DNA from: an uncultured Actinomycetes bacterium
Lineage (GTDB): Bacteria > Actinomycetota > Acidimicrobiia > IMCC26256 > PALSA-555
Direction: 5' to 3'
Length of the DNA: 8,073 bases
NCBI GenBank assembly: GCA_937927875.1
Contig: CALEYV010000124.1
Location: 1 to 8,073 of the forward strand
Part shown: positions 1 through 6,998 of the stretch, in pieces
Numbering within the stretch: the first letter of the stretch is position 1
How the letters are laid out: the number at the start of each line of letters is the position of its first letter
Translations under genes and position numbers: made by a program
Notes under the pieces: generated by a model
Seen by the model: the letters and a program-made list of their open reading frames with translations, nothing else
What the model was told of the DNA's origin: nothing
Databases searched by the model: none

Positions 1-552
1 GTCGTGATACGTGCACAGCTCGAACGCGATGGGACGCAGCTCGACGATCCGAAGCCCGGCCGCGACCCAGGTCGTGAGGGTCGCCTCGAGGTCGGTGTCG
101 TCGAACAGCTCGTCGACGAGCGCGGCCCAGCGTTGCTCGAACTCGACGCTGGCCTCGATCTCCTCGAGCACCCGGAACCCGGGAGGCAGCCCGACCTCGA
201 ACGGGTGCTCGCTCAGCAGCCGGTGGGCGAACCCGTGCAGGGTCGTGAGGGCCGCCTCGTCGAGCTGCTCGAGCGCGGCCTCGCTGCGCGCTCGCTCGGC
301 CGGGTCACGGGGGTCGCCGGCGACGGTCTCGAGCTCGGCCCGGACCCGGTCCCGCAGCTCCGCCGCCGCGGCCTCGGTGAAGGTGATCGCGGCGAGGTGC
401 CGCAGCTCGACGCGCCCAGTGGTGACGAGCGCGACCACCCGGGCGACGAGGGCGCTGGTCTTGCCGGTGCCCGCGCCCGCCTCGACGAAGAGGCTGACGT
501 CGTGCGCGTCGCGGACCTGGTCGCGCGCGGCCTGGTCGCGCACGACGGTCAC
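1..552 (-). CDS. UvrD/RecB-type (AddA-like) DNA helicase, N-terminal part
   Basis: This is the first 184 codons of a superfamily 1A helicase, and the reading frame stays open to the window edge. Translation from the GTG at 552-550 shows a Gln-rich segment at residues 5-12 that may serve as the Q motif. A perfect Walker A, EAGAGTGKT, lies at residues 24-32. Motif Ia, ITFTEAAAAELRDR, is at 56-69, and a TLHGFAHRLL motif (AddA/RecB motif Ib) is at 104-113. The family unwinds double-strand DNA ends by ATP-driven translocation and works in a complex with an AddB/RecC-type partner. The GTG start overlaps the stop of the upstream nuclease gene by four bases (GTGA), so the two are probably translationally coupled and form one complex. 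Whether the protein also has a C-terminal nuclease domain, as AddA does, cannot be seen here. An AdnB-type or RecB-type assignment is therefore also possible. The helicase call itself is secure. Confidence 0.93.
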   Translation of the reverse strand, partial: MTVVRDQAARDQVRDAHDVSLFVEAGAGTGKTSALVARVVALVTTGRVELRHLAAITFTEAAAAELRDRVRAELETVAGDPRDPAERARSEAALEQLDEAALTTLHGFAHRLLSEHPFEVGLPPGFRVLEEIEASVEFEQRWAALVDELFDDTDLEATLTTWVAAGLRIVELRPIAFELCTYHD

Positions 553-3500
553 GAGTCGTCGTCCTCCGCGGCGAGGCTCCAGTACGGCTCGAGCGCCTCG
601 TCGTCGGACTTGCGGTCCCAGGCGGTGGCGCGATCGAGCGGGCACAGCCGGTCGTACGGGCACGTGAAGCAGTGCTGGAACGTCTCTCGGTGCGCGAACG
701 GGTTGTAGTCACGGTCGCCGGGGACGGCCGGGAAGCAGCCCTGGCCGATCCCGTCGACGATGGCGGTCACGACCTCGCCGAAGCGGGCCCGCACCGAGTC
801 GTCGACCGCGTACCCGGTCAGGGCCTCGTCGACGCTCGGCGCCCGCGTGAACCAGTAGTACGCCTCGGCCTCGGCGGCGCCGGTGCGCTCGGCGGCCGCC
901 AGCGCGTAGACCGGGAGCTGGAGCGCCTGGCCGGCGTCGACCGGGTCCTCGCCGACGTCGTCGTAGCGATCGGGCCGGCCGGTCTTGTAGTCGTAGACGA
1001 CGACGCGACGCCCGTCGGGCGAGCGGTCGACGCGGTCGATCCGGCCCCGGAACGTGACCGTCCGCTGGTCCGGGAGCGCTACCGAGACGCCCGGGCGACC
1101 GTCGACACCGAAGGCCATCTCGAGGCCGTCGGGGCTCGGCGCGGCCTGCCGGTCGTGGCGGAGCTCGGCGTCGATGGCGAGGAACCGGAGCGCGGTCTGC
1201 TGGATGCGACGCTTCGCGAACTTCCAGAGGAGCGGCCGGCCGGTGACACCGCGCGCTTCTGCGTCGGCGCAGCGCTCCTCGACGATCTCGAGCATCCGGG
1301 CCCGGTCGGCCGCCGTCCACGGCGTGTCGGGAGCGGCGGGGGGTCGCTCCTGCACGAACTGCTCCAGGATGGCGTGCACGAGCGTGCCCTCGTCGAGGGG
1401 CTGGATGGTGTCGGTCGCCTCGGGGCGGGGCACCTCCCGGAGGCGCAGCACGCGACCGAGCAGGAACCGGAACGGGCAGGTCGCCCAGTCCTGGAGCGTC
1501 GTGGCGGCGATCGGCTCGGCCGGGTCGACGCGACGAGGGGCGTCGCCGAGGTTCCCGTCGTAGGCGGTGAACCCCGCCGACGCCCGTGCCGCGCCGAGCG
1601 CGTAGCCGCGTCCGAGCGCGCCGAGCGCGAGCGGGTGGTCCGCGATCGGCCGGCCCGTCGCGCGCCACTCGGCGAGGGCGCGGAGGTCCCGCTCGACGAG
1701 CGAGCCGGCTTCGACGTCGTGCACCACCCCGGCTTCGAAGGAGGCGACCACGTCGAGCCACGGCTCGGCGTCGCGGGCGAGCAGCGACTCGGCGGTGAGC
1801 GGCGAGCCCGCGTGCTCGCTCGCCGCCTCGAGCACCCACCGGGCGGGGAGCCGGGTCTGCTGGGCGCGGGGGTCGGCCCGCGGGTAGGTGACGATCACGG
1901 CGTCGGCGCTGGCGAGCGCAGCCCGGTAGTCGCGTCGCTGGTCGGCCCGACGGTCGGCGGTGGTGAGCAGGCCGACGTCGGCCCGGTCGGCGTCGGTCAG
2001 GAACGCGTCCTCTTGCCCGTGCGGCGGCAGCGTCCCCTCGGCGCCGCCGACGATCGCGACCACGTCGAAGTCCGACGCGTACGCGTCGTGCAGTGGGCCG
2101 ACGAAGACGCCGGTCCCGAACTTGCCGGCGTGGGACGCCGGGGTGTCGAGCGCGGCGGTGAGGGCGGCGCGGAAGCGCCGCACGTCGACCGGGCTGCCGA
2201 GATCGTCGAGGGTGCCGAGATCCCGCAGCGTGTCGTCGATGCGTCGCGCCGCCTCGAGCTCCGGCTCCGGCCAGTCGCCGCGCTTGCCTTCGCCGCCGAG
2301 GTAGCGGTCGAGGAGCGCGGCCGCCCACCGGGCCAGCGCCGCCCACGAGGGGGGATCGGGGGGCCGAGTTTGCTCGACGAGCTCGTGCACGAACGCGAGC
2401 AGCCGGGCCGTGTGCTCCTCGTCGCGCTCGAGCCGTGTCACCTGCCACTCGGTGTCGTCGTCGCCGCGCGCCGCCTCGAGCTGCACGGCCAGGTCGCGGG
2501 CGCGTCGCTCGAGTCGGAGCTGCCACTGCTGGGCGCCGGCGACGACCCCGGCCGCTCGAGAGACGAGGTCCCACCTCGCCGCGGGCACTCGGCGTCCGTC
2601 GGCGTCGAGGACGGGCCCGCTGGCGAGCCACGCCGCGACCGCGTCGCGCGCGAAGTCGGCGTCGACGAGCTCGACGACGCCCTGGAGCACCCGGCCCGCG
2701 ACCGCGTCGCCGAGGCGCGCCGTCGACGGTCCGTTCCAGGGGATCCGTGCGCTCGCGAGCAGCTCGGGGACGAGCCGCGCGTACGGGTCGCGGACGGGGT
2801 AGAGGATCGCCATCCGACCGAGCGGCGTGCCGGCTTCGGCCCGCTGGACCAGGCGTCGCACGAGCGCCCGCGCCTCGTCCTCGGGATCGGGCGCCGACAG
2901 CAGGTCCGGCGGTGCCGGCGCGGCGTCGTCGGCGATGACGACCGTCACCCGCCCGACCGAGGCCAGGGCCTCCACCAGGCGGCTCTCGCCCACCGCGAGG
3001 CGCCGGGGGAGATAGAGCACCACCGTCCCGACCTCGTCCAGCGGGGCGCCGTCGGTGACCGCCTCGGCCGCCGCCACGCTCAGGTCGTGCTCGTCGTAGC
3101 CGTCGCGGGTCAGGTCGAGGAAGCGCTCGTAGAGCGTGAGCACGGCCGCGGCGCGGCCGCCCCGCGCGGCGAGGGCGACGAGCGCGGCCGGGTCGACCCG
3201 GCGCAGCTCGGCGAACGTGGCGGCCAGGCGCTCGTCGGTGCCGGGATGCTCGGCGACGGCCGCGAACGGGCCCGGGTCGACCGCGAGCGCGGTGTGCACG
3301 GCCTCGACGCGCCGGGCCGCGGTGAGCGGCGCCCGGCCGGCCGCGGCCAGGCGGGGCGCCCCGAGCAGCTCGGCGACGCGGGCGAGGGCCAGGAAGCGGA
3401 CGTTGACGAGGCCGCGTCGGCGACCGAGATCCCGGCGCAGCGCGAGCCCGGCGTAGGTCGACGGGACGGCGACCGTGACCGGCGCCAGCGGGTCCCCGGC

Positions 3501-3620
3501 CTGGGCCTCGGCGACCAGCCGCTCGAGGGCGTCGCGGGCCCCAACCCCGGCCGAGGCCACGACGGTGGGGACGCCGGTGGGGAGGGCGGCGGGCCCGCCC
3601 CCCGGCTCGGAGCCGCTCAC
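549..3620 (-). CDS. AddB-type PD-(D/E)XK nuclease subunit with inactive helicase-like domain
   Basis: A 1023-residue protein starting at GTG 3620-3618. The C-terminal nuclease domain is clear: CPFRFLLGR with Cys715, LVHAILEQF with His749, GRID with Asp862, DYKTG with Asp877 and Lys879, and QALQLPVYAL at 898-907. The last part carries Cys984, Cys987 and Cys993 in C-x2-C-x5-C spacing. With Cys715, this matches the four-cysteine 4Fe-4S signature of AddB-type nucleases. VAIVGGAEGTLPP (521-533) resembles the late helicase-like motif of AddB. The N-terminal segment where Walker A would lie reads VASAGVGARDAL (21-32) and lacks the Gly-Lys-Thr, so ATP hydrolysis is unlikely. B. subtilis AddB is somewhat longer (about 1160 residues). 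The gene is first in an operon with the downstream helicase, in the usual addB-addA order. The likely role is resection of DNA double-strand breaks as a cytoplasmic heterodimer. A divergent AdnA is the main alternative. Confidence 0.93.
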   Translation of the reverse strand: MSGSEPGGGPAALPTGVPTVVASAGVGARDALERLVAEAQAGDPLAPVTVAVPSTYAGLALRRDLGRRRGLVNVRFLALARVAELLGAPRLAAAGRAPLTAARRVEAVHTALAVDPGPFAAVAEHPGTDERLAATFAELRRVDPAALVALAARGGRAAAVLTLYERFLDLTRDGYDEHDLSVAAAEAVTDGAPLDEVGTVVLYLPRRLAVGESRLVEALASVGRVTVVIADDAAPAPPDLLSAPDPEDEARALVRRLVQRAEAGTPLGRMAILYPVRDPYARLVPELLASARIPWNGPSTARLGDAVAGRVLQGVVELVDADFARDAVAAWLASGPVLDADGRRVPAARWDLVSRAAGVVAGAQQWQLRLERRARDLAVQLEAARGDDDTEWQVTRLERDEEHTARLLAFVHELVEQTRPPDPPSWAALARWAAALLDRYLGGEGKRGDWPEPELEAARRIDDTLRDLGTLDDLGSPVDVRRFRAALTAALDTPASHAGKFGTGVFVGPLHDAYASDFDVVAIVGGAEGTLPPHGQEDAFLTDADRADVGLLTTADRRADQRRDYRAALASADAVIVTYPRADPRAQQTRLPARWVLEAASEHAGSPLTAESLLARDAEPWLDVVASFEAGVVHDVEAGSLVERDLRALAEWRATGRPIADHPLALGALGRGYALGAARASAGFTAYDGNLGDAPRRVDPAEPIAATTLQDWATCPFRFLLGRVLRLREVPRPEATDTIQPLDEGTLVHAILEQFVQERPPAAPDTPWTAADRARMLEIVEERCADAEARGVTGRPLLWKFAKRRIQQTALRFLAIDAELRHDRQAAPSPDGLEMAFGVDGRPGVSVALPDQRTVTFRGRIDRVDRSPDGRRVVVYDYKTGRPDRYDDVGEDPVDAGQALQLPVYALAAAERTGAAEAEAYYWFTRAPSVDEALTGYAVDDSVRARFGEVVTAIVDGIGQGCFPAVPGDRDYNPFAHRETFQHCFTCPYDRLCPLDRATAWDRKSDDEALEPYWSLAAEDDDS

Positions 3621-3626
3621 CGGCGG

Positions 3627-3632
3627 AGGCTA
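3627..3632 (-). promoter_or_regulatory. Putative -10 box (TAGCCT) of a leaderless promoter for the nuclease-helicase operon
   Basis: On the minus strand TAGCCT ends six bases before the GTG start at 3620. That places transcription initiation at or next to the first base of the start codon. No Shine-Dalgarno-like purine run precedes the GTG, which fits a leaderless mRNA as is common in actinobacteria. No convincing -35 box was found at normal spacing. The motif is short, so the call rests on its position. Confidence 0.45.
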
Positions 3633-3640
3633 CCGACGGC

Positions 3641-3649
3641 CTGTGACAG
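3641..3649. promoter_or_regulatory. Small perfect dyad CTGTGACAG in the divergent spacer
   Basis: CTGT-G-ACAG is a perfect inverted repeat around one central base. It lies 21-29 bases upstream of the nuclease gene start, between the expected -35 and -10 regions, so a bound protein could block that promoter. The sequence is short and the match could be chance; no known regulator is assigned. Confidence 0.2.
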
Positions 3650-3651
3650 TG

Positions 3652-3661
3652 CGGGGCCCCG
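3652..3661. repeat. 10-bp palindrome CGGGGCCCCG in the divergent spacer
   Basis: A perfect 10-bp palindrome sits three bases beyond the CTGTGACAG dyad in the 89-base spacer between the divergent repair and cell-wall genes. GC-only palindromes of this size arise easily in such GC-rich DNA, so a function is doubtful. Confidence 0.2.
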
Positions 3662-3694
3662 GAGGGCGAACGCAAAACCGGCCGCCGCCTGTGC

Positions 3695-3700
3695 CAATCT
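3695..3700 (+). promoter_or_regulatory. Possible -10 box (CAATCT) for the penicillin-binding protein gene
   Basis: CAATCT lies nine bases before the ATG at 3710 and predicts a transcript start within about three bases of the codon, so the mRNA would be leaderless or nearly so. It deviates from TANNNT at the first base. The following GGAT (3701-3704) could instead act as a weak Shine-Dalgarno at five-base spacing. No -35 box is evident. Confidence 0.3.
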
Positions 3701-3709
3701 GGATCCTCC

Positions 3710-5809
3710 ATGCTCCGCCCCGGGCCGGCCGCGACGCGCCTCGTCACCACCATCGTCATCGGGGGCATCGCCATCGGCGCCTGCCTGGCAGCGCTGCTGC
3801 CGGGCACGGCGGTGTTCGCCAAGAGCTACGCCTACCAGAGCAACGGGGTCGGCCAGCTCCGGGCCCTGGCCCAGCGGTCCACCGTCTACGACGCCAGCGG
3901 GAACCAGATCGGCCAGCTCGGGACCCAGAACCGCGAGGACGTGCACCTGGCCGAGGTGCCGGTCCAGCTGCAGAACGCGGTGATCGCGGTCGAGGACAAG
4001 ACGTTCTGGACCAACGACGGCATCGACCTGAACGGCGTGTTCCGGGCCGCGGTCCGCAACGTCTCGTCGGGCCAGGTGGTCCAGGGCGGCTCCACGATCA
4101 CCCAGCAGCTGGTGAAGGAGCGGATTCTCAACTCGAAGCGCGACGTCAACCGGAAGGTGAAGGAGATCATCCTTGCCCTGCGGCTGGCCCAGAAGTACTC
4201 GAAACGCCAGATCCTCGAGGAGTACCTGAACACCGTCTACTTCGGGCAGGGCTCCTACGGCGTGAAGGCGGCCGTCGAGCGGCTCTTCATCCAGCACGAC
4301 CCGTCGGCCCCGTTCGGCGTTCGCACCACCCAGCTCGGCAAGGAGACCCTGGGTGAAGATGCGATGCTCGCCGGGCTGATCAACAACCCCGAGGGCAACA
4401 ACCCGTTCACGAACCCGGGCGGCGCCCGGATCCGCCGCCATGTCGCGCTGCAGCGGATGGTCACCGAGCACTACATCACCCCCGCCCAGGCGGCGGCCGC
4501 GGACCAGGAGCCGCTGCCCACCATCAAGCCGGCGACCGACCTGCGGCCGACGAACGCGTGGGTGGCGGAGGTGCAGCTCCGGCTCTTCACCGACCCCGTG
4601 TACGCGGCGCTGGGCAAGACCCAGGCCGAGCGCCGGAACGCGGTGCTGAAGGGCGGCCTGAAGATCTTCGCCACCGAAGACCCCGGGATGCAGAACCTGG
4701 CCCAGAACGTCGTGAACAACGACCTGAGCTCCCCGGCCGGGTTCACCGGCTCGCTGGTAGCGATCGACCCCAAGACGGGCGAGGTCAAGGCCATGGTCGG
4801 CGGGCCTGGGTTCCTGCAGAGCCAGTTCAACATCGCGACCCTCTACCCCGGCCGCCAAGCCGGCTCCACGTGGAAGGTGATCACGCTGGCGGCCGCGCTC
4901 GAATCGGGGTTCTCGCCCAACGACCTCGTGGACGGCACGTCGCCGTGCGCGTTCCCGGTCTGGGGCCAGACCCAGAACGCGGAGGGGGGTGGCGGCGTCA
5001 TGCCGCTGCGCGCCGCGACCGCGGGGTCGGTGAACTGCGCGTTCGCGCGCACCGAGCTGGCGGTCGGGTTCCCGAAGGTGATCGACACCGCCCACAAGAT
5101 GGGCATCACCCAGCAGACCCTGAAGCCGATCCTGACGCTCACCCTCGGCACGATCGAGTCGACGGCCCTCGAGATGGCGACGGTGGCGAGCACCATCGCC
5201 GACGAGGGCGTGCACCACGCACCGTTGTTCGTCAGCCGGATCGTAGGCCCGGACGGCCAGATCATCTTCGACGCCAAGAACGTGCAGGGCCAGCAGGTCA
5301 TCAGCAAGGACACCGCCGACTGCGAGACCGACCTGCTGCACGGCGTCATCACCGGCGGCACCGGCACCGGGGCGGCGCTGAACGGGCGCGACGCGGCCGG
5401 CAAGACAGGCACCACCGACAACCTGACCGACGCCAACTTCCTCGAGTTCACCGGGGGGGCCCAGCTGGCCGACTTCATCTGGCACGGCAACCCGCTGGCG
5501 AAGGTCCCAGGCGCAGGGTTCGGCGGCGCGACGGCCGCCCCGGCGTCACGCGACTTCATGAACGGCGCCTTGCAAGGCCAACCGGCCCTGCCCCTGCCCG
5601 ATCCCGGGCCGGCCTGTGCACGGCCGGGCGGCGTCATCACGCCCATCGGCCGGCTCGCCAACACCCAGGGGCTGGTGCCGGGTGGCGGCACGACGCCGCA
5701 GACGGTCGGGCCGCCGCCGACGGTCGTCATCGAGCCGCCGACCACCCAGCCGCCGGTAACGATTCCGGTCACGACGCCTCCGCCGACGGCAAAGCAGGGC
5801 GGGCCCTAA
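3710..5809 (+). CDS. Bifunctional class A penicillin-binding protein (GT51 glycosyltransferase + transpeptidase)
   Basis: A 699-residue, membrane-anchored peptidoglycan synthase that polymerises lipid II and crosslinks stem peptides outside the membrane. Residues 11-37 form one hydrophobic signal-anchor helix. The glycosyltransferase domain shows AVEDKTFW with catalytic Glu95, GGSTITQQL (127-134), KVKE with the second catalytic Glu152 (57 residues after the first, the normal family spacing), and ILEEYLNTVYFGQGSYGV (168-185). The transpeptidase domain has STWK with nucleophile Ser386 and Lys389, SVN (440-442) and KTGTT (565-569), so both activities look intact. Residues from about 655 to the end are rich in Pro, Thr and Gly, a probable wall-spanning disordered tail. 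Oddities are an Asn-Asp-Gly where EDxxFxxHxG normally has its His, and extra residues at roughly 196-214 before the EDAMLAGL motif. The gene is transcribed divergently from the repair operon and stands apart from the downstream operon. It is PonA-like, but which paralogue cannot be told. Confidence 0.96.
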   Translation: MLRPGPAATRLVTTIVIGGIAIGACLAALLPGTAVFAKSYAYQSNGVGQLRALAQRSTVYDASGNQIGQLGTQNREDVHLAEVPVQLQNAVIAVEDKTFWTNDGIDLNGVFRAAVRNVSSGQVVQGGSTITQQLVKERILNSKRDVNRKVKEIILALRLAQKYSKRQILEEYLNTVYFGQGSYGVKAAVERLFIQHDPSAPFGVRTTQLGKETLGEDAMLAGLINNPEGNNPFTNPGGARIRRHVALQRMVTEHYITPAQAAAADQEPLPTIKPATDLRPTNAWVAEVQLRLFTDPVYAALGKTQAERRNAVLKGGLKIFATEDPGMQNLAQNVVNNDLSSPAGFTGSLVAIDPKTGEVKAMVGGPGFLQSQFNIATLYPGRQAGSTWKVITLAAALESGFSPNDLVDGTSPCAFPVWGQTQNAEGGGGVMPLRAATAGSVNCAFARTELAVGFPKVIDTAHKMGITQQTLKPILTLTLGTIESTALEMATVASTIADEGVHHAPLFVSRIVGPDGQIIFDAKNVQGQQVISKDTADCETDLLHGVITGGTGTGAALNGRDAAGKTGTTDNLTDANFLEFTGGAQLADFIWHGNPLAKVPGAGFGGATAAPASRDFMNGALQGQPALPLPDPGPACARPGGVITPIGRLANTQGLVPGGGTTPQTVGPPPTVVIEPPTTQPPVTIPVTTPPPTAKQGGP

Positions 5810-5817
5810 ACGCCCTG
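5795..5817 (+). terminator. Possible hairpin terminator spanning the penicillin-binding protein stop codon
   Basis: CAGGGCG (5795-5801) and CGCCCTG (5811-5817) are perfect inverted repeats. They give a 7-bp GC-rich stem with a nine-base loop that contains the TAA stop at 5807-5809. No T-run follows, so it is not a classical intrinsic terminator, but actinobacterial terminators often lack one. It sits before the promoter-like box of the next operon, where a terminator would be expected. Confidence 0.35.
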
Positions 5818-5851
5818 GCGGGATGGATGGTGGGGGGCGCGGCCCGGCTCG

Positions 5852-5857
5852 TAGGGT
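5852..5857 (+). promoter_or_regulatory. Putative -10 box (TAGGGT) for the zinc-ribbon / RNase H operon
   Basis: TAGGGT fits TANNNT and is followed by seven bases and then the GTG at 5865, the geometry of a leaderless promoter. The internal AGGG (5853-5856) could instead be a Shine-Dalgarno eight bases from the start codon, so the same bases allow two readings. The box lies in the 55-base gap after the upstream gene. No clear -35 element is seen. Confidence 0.45.
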
Positions 5858-5864
5858 GCGGCGC

Positions 5865-6578
5865 GTGACCACGCTCGACTCGCTCCTCGCGCTCCAGGAC
5901 CGCGACCTGGCGTTGGACCGGCTCCGCCACGAGCGGGCGGCGCTGCCGGAGCGGGCTCGACTGGCCATTCTCACCGAGCGACTGCGCGCGCTGGCCGCGA
6001 CACGCGACGCGCGCCAGTCCGAGCGGGACGAGGTCGCGCGGCAGGAGCAGCGCTACGCGGAGGAGGTGCAGCAGCTCGGCGAGCAGGCCGGCGCGGCCGA
6101 GCAGCGCCTCTACTCGGGCGAGGTCGCCTCGCCCCGCGAGCTGCAGGCCCTGCAGGCCGACGTCGAGCAGCTGCGGCGCCGGCAGCGCACGATCGAGGAC
6201 CGAGAGCTCGGGGCGATGGAGCGGCGCGAGCCGCTCGACGGGGCTCTCGCCACCGCCGCCGCCGAGTGGGACGCGGCGGAGGCCGAAGCGGCCGAGACGC
6301 GAGCCGCGCTCGAGGGACGGGAGCGCGATCTCGACGCGTCGCGGGCCGCCGAGCAGGCGGCCCGGGACCAGCTGGCGGCCGGCATCGACGCCGGGCTGCT
6401 CGCCGACTACGAGCAGCGCCGGGCCCGGGCCAACGGCGTCGGCGTGGCCCGGCTGGTGGGCTTCACGTGTCAGGGCTGCCATCTGTCGATTCCGGCGACG
6501 GAGGTCGACCGGATCCGCAAGGAGGGGGACGGCGCCCTCGCCTACTGCGACAACTGCGGCGCGATCCTCGTGCCGTGA
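5865..6578 (+). CDS. Coiled-coil C4 zinc-ribbon protein (COG1579 / zf-RING_7 family)
   Basis: A 237-residue protein. Residues 1-170 are almost entirely charged heptad-like helix rich in Glu, Arg, Ala, Leu and Gln, predicted to form a long coiled-coil hairpin. The C-terminus carries two zinc knuckles, CQGC (Cys202, Cys205) and CDNC (Cys228, Cys231), with the GFTCQGCHLSIP context typical of COG1579 proteins. The family is widespread in actinobacteria (Rv2229c in M. tuberculosis). Its molecular role is not firmly established; nucleic-acid or protein binding is usually proposed. The GTG at 5865 was chosen over an in-frame ATG at 5823 because the intervening residues are low-complexity Gly/Arg, family members begin near the LDSLLALQDRD segment, and a TAGGGT box sits just upstream. 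The gene overlaps the RNase H gene by four bases (GTGA) and opens the operon. Confidence 0.88.
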   Translation: MTTLDSLLALQDRDLALDRLRHERAALPERARLAILTERLRALAATRDARQSERDEVARQEQRYAEEVQQLGEQAGAAEQRLYSGEVASPRELQALQADVEQLRRRQRTIEDRELGAMERREPLDGALATAAAEWDAAEAEAAETRAALEGRERDLDASRAAEQAARDQLAAGIDAGLLADYEQRRARANGVGVARLVGFTCQGCHLSIPATEVDRIRKEGDGALAYCDNCGAILVP

Positions 6579-6994
6579 CGGCACCCGAGGAGGTCCTCAT
6601 CTACTGCGACGGCGGCGCCCGCGGGAACCCCGGACCGGCGGCCATCGGCGCCGTCGTCGTCGACCCCACCACGAGCCCGCCCACTCGGCTGGCGACGGTC
6701 AGCGAGCGGATCGGCGTGGCCACGAACAACGTCGCCGAGTACCGGGCCGTCATCGCCGGCCTCGAGGCGGCCCGGCCCTACCAGCCCCGCCTCGTGCGGC
6801 TGCGGGCCGACTCGATGCTCGTCGTCCGCCAGCTCGAGGGCGCGTGGCGCGTCAAGCAGGACCACCTGAAGCCCCTGTACCGGCGCGCCCGGGCGCTGCT
6901 GGACGAGTTCGAGGTCGTCGACCTCGCGCACGTGCCGCGCGAGCAGAACAGCGACGCCGACCTGCTCGTCAACGCCGCGCTCGACCAGCCCTGA
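6575..6994 (+). CDS. rnhA: Ribonuclease HI family protein, short single-domain form
   Basis: A 139-residue RNase H-fold protein that should cleave RNA in RNA-DNA hybrids such as R-loops and replication primers. The acidic metal-binding residues are visible in order: Asp12 in YCDGGARGNPGP, Glu55 in NNVAEYRAVIAGL, Asp79 in RADSMLVVRQL and Asp129 in NSDADLLVN. His119 of the flexible loop and Asn125 are also present. The NNVAEY and DSMLVVRQL motifs place it with the short actinobacterial/archaeal-type RNases HI, as in the N-terminal half of mycobacterial Rv2228c. It begins at GTG 6575, overlapping the previous stop by four bases with no Shine-Dalgarno, so it probably depends on translational coupling. 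It ends at the catalytic domain and has no fused phosphatase domain; a separate phosphatase lies two genes downstream. Confidence 0.94.
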   Translation: MTAPEEVLIYCDGGARGNPGPAAIGAVVVDPTTSPPTRLATVSERIGVATNNVAEYRAVIAGLEAARPYQPRLVRLRADSMLVVRQLEGAWRVKQDHLKPLYRRARALLDEFEVVDLAHVPREQNSDADLLVNAALDQP

Positions 6995-6998
6995 CCCC

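Noticed and set aside
709..3822. A second long minus-strand open frame (1037 codons) overlapping the nuclease gene in another frame
   Set aside because: Arg/Pro/Gly-rich shadow translation with no motifs. It also runs across the divergent spacer and into the penicillin-binding protein gene.
672..3983. A plus-strand open frame of 1103 codons lying antisense to the nuclease gene
   Set aside because: Its translation is a low-complexity Arg/Gly/Val/Glu-rich string without family motifs, while the opposite strand encodes a protein with recognisable nuclease and iron-sulfur motifs. Long antisense frames are expected at this GC content.
3617..5485. A minus-strand open frame of 622 codons antisense to the penicillin-binding protein gene
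   Set aside because: The plus strand has all catalytic motifs of a class A enzyme in order; the antisense translation is compositionally biased and motif-free.
5823..5864. An upstream in-frame ATG that would extend the zinc-ribbon protein by 14 residues
   Set aside because: The extension is Gly/Arg-rich low complexity and would cover the TAGGGT box. The GTG at 5865 fits the family N-terminus better.
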